Position numbers and translations under genes: made by a program. From Porodaedalea pini (lineage: Eukaryota > Basidiomycota > Agaricomycetes > Hymenochaetales > Hymenochaetaceae): a stretch of DNA of 64,000 nucleotides. Under the pieces are notes generated by a model, which saw nothing but the letters and a program-made list of their open reading frames with translations, was not told the DNA's origin and did not search any database. Below, piece after piece: positions 59,173-64,000 of this stretch; the stretch's first letter is position 1; every line of letters begins with the position of its first letter. Location: positions 671,930 to 735,929 of the forward strand of contig NBAY01000014.1 in NCBI GenBank assembly GCA_002794775.1. Reading direction: 5' to 3'.

Positions 59173-60940
59173 TCACGCAACCGGGTCTGACTCGTCGGTG
59201 GGTCTGAATTGGTGGCCCTTCGCCGCACCCAGGCTGGAGCCCATGGCATTGCCTTGTGCACCATCAGCCGACACACCTGCAAGCCGCACGGCCACAGGCA
59301 TGTCTGGCGGTGTTGCGACGGCCTCAAACCCGACACTAGAGCCCGAGTCGGACGAGTCGGTGCTCTGTGCGGTACTCCACACGCCATTGGCGCTGTTGTT
59401 GTAGCTATAACTATAATTGTAGCTGCACAACGCCGCACTCGGTGTCTGGAACGTTGATTCACCAAGTCAGAGCGGCCAGTACGAAAGGCGTGGTGTCGGC
59501 TCTTCGACTGGGAAAGGCGTCAGATCGGAAGACAACAGCGTTTGTGATGTGAAAGCAGAAGAAAGCAATGTTTGCTGTGCACTGAGCGCCGCGTGCTGAT
59601 GCGCTGCAATGACCGCGAGAGGTGGACCTGCAAACGAGAACGGCAACGATCCTGGGAATCGATAGCGGGGCAGCACGCTCCGCATTGCCGCATCATCTGG
59701 TAGCGTCGCAGCACATCCAAGTGCTCTACTTGCCATCCCTGCCTCATGGCCAAACTCCGGGCTTGCGCCTGCGTCTGACAAGGGTGGACTCGGGAAGTGT
59801 GTCGCGTTGCGCATTGCAGAAACCGGAGACGATCCAAATGCGATTGTACCCTCGCTTTTCGTGCATTGCATACTGCGCGAGTTCTCTTCCTGCGGCGGCG
59901 TAGAGCCCTTGCCGACCCAGAGATGCCACCCAAGCACATCGCCGAGTGCGCGTTCGCAGCGTCCAACGATTTGAATAGCATCGATCCTGTAAGAATGTTG
60001 ATGTTAGAATGAGCGCGGCGAGGAAGGTGCGCCGCGGGCAAAGAAGCCGCGATGGCAGAGGTGGCAGCGGCGTGAGCGGTTTTGCCGGAATCTTACGGTG
60101 CTTGTCGTTAGACTGCCTTTGAGTCTGCATCTACTGAGTTAATAGAAACGAAGCGTCCATTTGGAGAACCGTCTACCACACGATGCGTCGAACGGATCCA
60201 TTGACATCAGTTCTGTCGGAAGGCTGCAGAGGTTGGACGTGTCCAAAGAGGTATTCACCTTCGACGAGGCAGACGCCTCGTCTTCCTTTACGATCCTCTT
60301 ATCTGATTCCGGCTCGCCTCTCACTCCCGTGCCGAGCCTCTCTTTTTCCACGAGCTCCGGCACCTTCCCTCTAACCGCCTCGATGTAGAGAGCGCCGAAT
60401 GCAGGACGCTGCATGTTGTGCGTGAACGGCGGAGGACCTCCTGTACGAATGTTTTGATCGGAACGAGATCCTTCTCGGACACGACTGTTGCGGCGCTGCT
60501 GCCGAATGCTCAGCGAGAAAGGCGGATGGGAAAACGGCTAACGTCAATGTTGAAGCGTGTGGTGGGTCGGAGGCGGCAGGAGGAAGGGGCGAGGAAAGCG
60601 TGATGGGTGAACGGGGCGAGGAAAGTTGAATCAATTGACGTTTTAGTGGTTGAAGTTGAGAAGGGAGAGATAACGACTGTTTCGTCACCACCGTGATATC
60701 TTTCTGAGTCGAAAAGACGACCGGGATGTTCTTGGGGCGCCAAATTTCGGTCAGGATTTTCACAGCTTGATCTAGAATTGAGCACGTCAGTTTACAGAAA
60801 CAGGACAAAATCAATTTATCTATCGACTTTGCGTGCGCGCCTCGGAAGGTTACCGATAATGGGAATGCTTGACTCACCGACCAGGGACACCACGTAGTTT
60901 GCTTTTGCAGGGTATATATGTCTTCGGGATTTGGGGCTGT
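59173..60940 (-). pseudogene. Pho85-type (PCL) cyclin pseudogene
   Basis: Read on the minus strand, the pieces follow a fungal PCL cyclin: NYVVSLV and, after an intron, DQAVKILTEIWRPKNIPVVF; then DLVPIKTFVQEVLRRSRTTCSVL; in a new frame IEAVRGKVPELVEKERLGTGVRGE; then LLCPRRTFLAALILTSTFLQDRCYS; and CERALGDVLGWHLWVGKG with a Ser-rich tail to 59173. PCL cyclins bind the Pho85 kinase to control phosphate, amino-acid and cell-cycle responses. It is broken by a frameshift near 60400 and by loss of about 14 codons inside the cyclin box (between CYS and CERALG, near 59965). Other frame changes occur. Confidence 0.7.
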
Positions 60941-61132
60941 TTCAACGGTCGAGACGCCGCTTGCTGCAGCACCGAGAGTGGGTGCGGGGATTGGGAGAAG
61001 GCAGAGGCAGTACTAACAGGAGAGATGGAGTACACAGATGCAGCTGTTTGATTAAATAAGTGGGTTCTTGAGGGTTAGGATGCTGATGATGAGAGAACGA
61101 GGACACGAGCATTAGACGAGATTCACCACTTA

Positions 61133-61184
61133 GCGGACTTAGAAAATGCGGACTTAGAAAACGCGTCGAGACGTGCTCGACGCG
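61133..61184. repeat. Short direct repeat and 9-bp hairpin between divergent pseudogenes
   Basis: gcggacttagaaaa occurs twice in tandem (61133 and 61148). Immediately after, cgcgtcgag and ctcgacgcg (61162-61170, 61176-61184) form a perfect stem with a 5-base loop. It sits in the shared upstream region of the PCL and HMG pseudogenes and could be an old regulatory site. Confidence 0.5.
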
Positions 61185-61403
61185 TCGTTGCACTTTGCTT
61201 TCTCCCACCACCATCGCCTGCCTCTCCCTCGGTCACAAATCTGTCAAGCACATAGAAACTAAGGCCATATGTTCTTTGGGATATAATGAGCATGTTAGTC
61301 AAAATGTAGCTGGAAACAGAGCTCAGGCAAGCTCGTGCCACTCAAATTGGTGAGTAGCCCCTGTATACATATAATTCATACAACCGGCCTCTCGTCCACA
61401 GCT

Positions 61404-63242
61404 ATGAGTTTCAGCTCAAGCAAGACAGCAATCAAGTGGCTGGAGAACACGTTCATCCTCTTCCACCGGGAGTGCTGCCTCAGGAAGAACAAGGCAGAGG
61501 CTGCAGTGCTGTCTGAGGGCGACCCTATCGTGCGCCGTCAGCGCCAGGCCAACCCTTCAAGACGATCTCCCAGCAGTGGTGCTCGCTTTCTGCGGAGGAA
61601 CACAAGTATTAGGACGACCTCGCGAAGGAGCACAAGAAGGGGCATGAAGAGATGTATCCATGGTACGTCTATCAACCCACACGGATTGTCAAGGAGAAGA
61701 AGGGTAAGGCAAATTCGATGGCGGGTGGAAAGGTGAGGAAGGAGAAGGATGGGAAGAAGGAACGTCGTGACCGTACCAAGTCGAGCAGCCGTGTGCGCGG
61801 TTCTGACGCGCGTGCCCGCAACAGTTCTTTGTGATCCACCATCAGCCCCACGAGCGTCTCCCCGTCTTCGTCGACCGTCGATTCGGAGGACTTCAGCGAG
61901 CTCGACACGCTCTCCGCCGACGGGTCTCTCTATGGTCCGTATGGCTATGCGAACGGCGGGTGCAGCAGCGTGCGCGAAGTCGAGACGGCGGATCTCGCGG
62001 ACTTCGACATGAGCGAATCGGAGGGATCGCAGGGCCAGGGTCAAAGTCAGACGCTCTCGCTCCCGATGAACCTCTCGATGCCCTCGCTCTCTGGCGCACC
62101 TGGTTCTGGACCAGGAGCGAGCCTTGCGATCGACAGCGCAATGCTCTTGCGGGCTTCTCTCGAATCCAGCCCGCTCAGCACGTCTTCCTACTCGCACTCG
62201 CACCACGTGGACACGGGCATGGACACGGACACTTGCTTTCCGCGCAGATCCCGACTCAGACCGCCCAGAGCTTAGTTCCCGGACTGCTTAGCTTTGTCCT
62301 CCCGCAGAACCGCCGCTCGACGAGCACACCAGGTGCACCGACGCCACCGACGATGCCAGCTGCCCCCTCCGCCTCCTACAATCAAGATCCCGAGGCTGCT
62401 CGAGACGGCGCCTGGTTCGAACAGTGGCTCGGCGGTTGGCTCGCCTGCGACGCACGAGGGCAACGAAGACGAGCAGCGGTTGCAGATGAATGGCCACAGC
62501 CAGGAAAGAGAGGGGGGATTTGGTGGAATGAGCGGTTTCCAGTTCCCGAACTCGCATCTGCAGTCCATGAGCTACGGTATGCCAGGGCAGGTTCCCGATT
62601 TCTCGACTGCTGGCAGCGAGGTGCAGGTGTGTTTTTCTGCCCTTCGTCGTAGCATGCTATTTCATGTTTCAGGTATACGAGGAGCAGGTGCCTGTCGCCG
62701 CTAAGCCTCGCCCTCGCACGCTCACGCAGCTCAGCATTCCTAGCGAGCCTTCAACCTCTTCAGGTGACCCGCTTTCCGCACCAACACCTCCTTCCTCCTC
62801 GTCCTCGCGTCACTTCCTCCCTGGTCCATTCTCTTCGCCAACTGGCCAATCGCCTGGCGGACAGCTTCAAGTGCCGGGTCAGCGCGCATTGCCGCACGGG
62901 CTGCCTGAGTCATCAGATCCGCCAGTTGTTAGCGAGTGTGTCGGCTACGGCCTGCCAGAGTGGGCAATGCAGACGCTGTGCACCGCCGACGAATCTACCA
63001 CACATTCCACATGGTTAGAACCAGGAGACGCAAGTCAGAATGTATTCGGCGAAATCAACATTGGAATGGACATGGGGCTGCCGCCGTGGATGGGCTTCGG
63101 CTCAATGGGGTCGGTGAGTGTCATGGGTGCGATGGGCACGATGGGTGGTGGCATGGACTGGATGGGGCCAGACGGTGAGCGTATGGACACGTACGCGATA
63201 CGCTTCCAGTTCGAGGACTTGCTCGACTCGTCGCAGTTATAA
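61404..63242 (+). pseudogene. HMG-box transcription factor pseudogene, right copy
   Basis: From ATG 61404 the frame encodes WLENTFILFHRECCLR...VRRQRQANP, the first half of an HMG box. One base is lost near 61560, and the next frame continues KTISQQWCSLSAEEHKY, a TAG where Trp is expected (61616), and DDLAKEHKKGHEEMYPWYVYQP. The same frame meets a TGA at 61832 and goes on with STVDSEDFSELDTLSADGS and ADLADFDMSESEGS. A switch to another frame covers 62230-62340. The C-terminal part (IPRLLETAPGSNSG, MSYGMPGQVPDFSTAG, then an intron and 62673-63242) is open and coding-like to TAA 63242. HMG-box factors of this kind bind DNA and regulate development or mating; the DNA-binding domain here cannot be made. 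Confidence 0.75.
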
Positions 63243-64000
63243 CCCGCACCTCACCTCGCCTGCGGACACCGTCAACCCTGAATTCTTTATTCTTCTCTTG
63301 CTTTTATCTATGATTTCGACGCGGCTACGATTTTGAACAATTCAAATGTACAATAAATGGTGCAATAGAAATACATTATTATTATATTATTTAAATGGTG
63401 TGATAATGAACCAGTAGACTTTCGGTCTCGTATAACGACTTGTAGACCTTATATAAGAACTCTACCAGACACAACAAGAACCACAAGTAAGATTATCCCA
63501 TGTCATTTTGAAGGTGCGCCGTATTCTCTTCTATATTTCTTCAGGGCCGGCCATTCTTGTAAGTGACGATCAGCATGACCTAACTTGGCAATATGCACCA
63601 GACTTGCGGCGATCTTGCGGCAACTTGTACATTTCTGATCATTTTGAGAGTGCGCTAGATTCTCTTGTACATAATATACAAATTTTACAAATTTTTACTA
63701 TCTTCCACGGGTATGTAAGCCCGTGCAAGATTTTAGACATTTTCGTGATGGTAGTGTTGCTACATGCAAATTTGGAAAGCATGTGAACTGTTCAGCGCGT
63801 TCTTTGTTTGTGCTTTCTCTTGAGACCGTCATACGTGGCTCTCGGCTATAATCGGTCTAGACACACTCATCGCAATGTAATTGCGCGAGCCTCGTCATCA
63901 CGTTGAAGAGCAACAGCGGGAAGATGGAAAATGGAGACAGCTCATTGTGTTGGAGGAAAACAAATACAATTGATGGTTATTTATGCTGTGCATCTTTCTC
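63243..64000. other. 3' flank with a short direct repeat
   Basis: No gene. A block at 63504 (cattttgaaggtgcgccgtattctcttctata) recurs at 63640 (cattttgagagtgcgctagattctcttgtaca), giving a 136-bp period. AATAAA at 63353 could end the former HMG transcript. Confidence 0.4.

Noticed and set aside
61404..61736. 133-codon frame at 61404 as a complete short gene
   Set aside because: Its second half is an out-of-frame reading of the HMG box; the correct box continues in another frame after a one-base loss.

Overview
The window reads as nuclear DNA of a basidiomycete fungus, most likely a wood- or litter-decaying Agaricomycete. The signs are genes cut by many 45-70 nt GT-AG introns, several exons under 30 nt, fungal-specific families (DUF2235 hydrolase, F-box proteins, single-pass secreted/TM proteins, a CCCH/NFX1 helicase), a broken GH7 cellobiohydrolase and a LINE with an RNase H domain. 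I saw no tRNA, rRNA, CRISPR or viral genes.

Layout. 0-4.1 kb: two tandem copies of an unknown gene with a C-terminal Asp/Glu/Ser tail, with a decayed HMG-box gene between them. 4.9-7.3 kb: an intact seven-exon multi-pass membrane protein. 8.0-10.6 kb: two tandem minus-strand F-box genes. 11.2-17.4 kb: a LINE with ORF1 (zinc knuckles) and ORF2 (endonuclease, reverse transcriptase, RNase H), disabled by two in-frame TGA codons and two frameshifts. 19.6-28.0 kb: a very large ZNFX1/Hrr1-like helicase gene (two CCCH fingers, SF1 helicase, NFX1 fingers, C-terminal RZ finger). 28.4-32.6 kb: a GH7 pseudogene split by a 3.2 kb element that has 17-bp terminal inverted repeats, a TA target duplication and two degenerate prolyl-tRNA synthetase fragments. 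33.9-40.1 kb: a 6.2 kb element with inverted terminal arms of about 840 bp. 40.9-42.9 kb: a DUF2235 hydrolase. 43.7-45.4 kb: a zinc alcohol/butanediol dehydrogenase. 46.1-46.9 kb: an 803-bp TA-flanked MITE. 47.2-48.0 kb: a membrane-anchored But2-like protein. 48.4-52 kb: an LTR-like segment and repeats. 52.0-53.4 kb: a secreted/TM family gene broken by one TAA. About 55 kb: a third, dead copy of the acidic-tail gene. 57.6-58.2 kb: a small coiled-coil gene. 59.2-63.2 kb: a divergent pair of pseudogenes, a Pho85-type (PCL) cyclin and a second HMG-box gene.

The intact metabolic and regulatory genes are separated by transposon-rich, AT-rich stretches, so the window looks like a repeat-invaded subtelomeric or accessory segment rather than a functional cluster. 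The same two families (acidic-tail protein and HMG-box protein) occur at both ends of the window, which suggests an older segmental duplication. All intron and exon boundaries given here were read by eye from splice consensus and reading-frame continuity.
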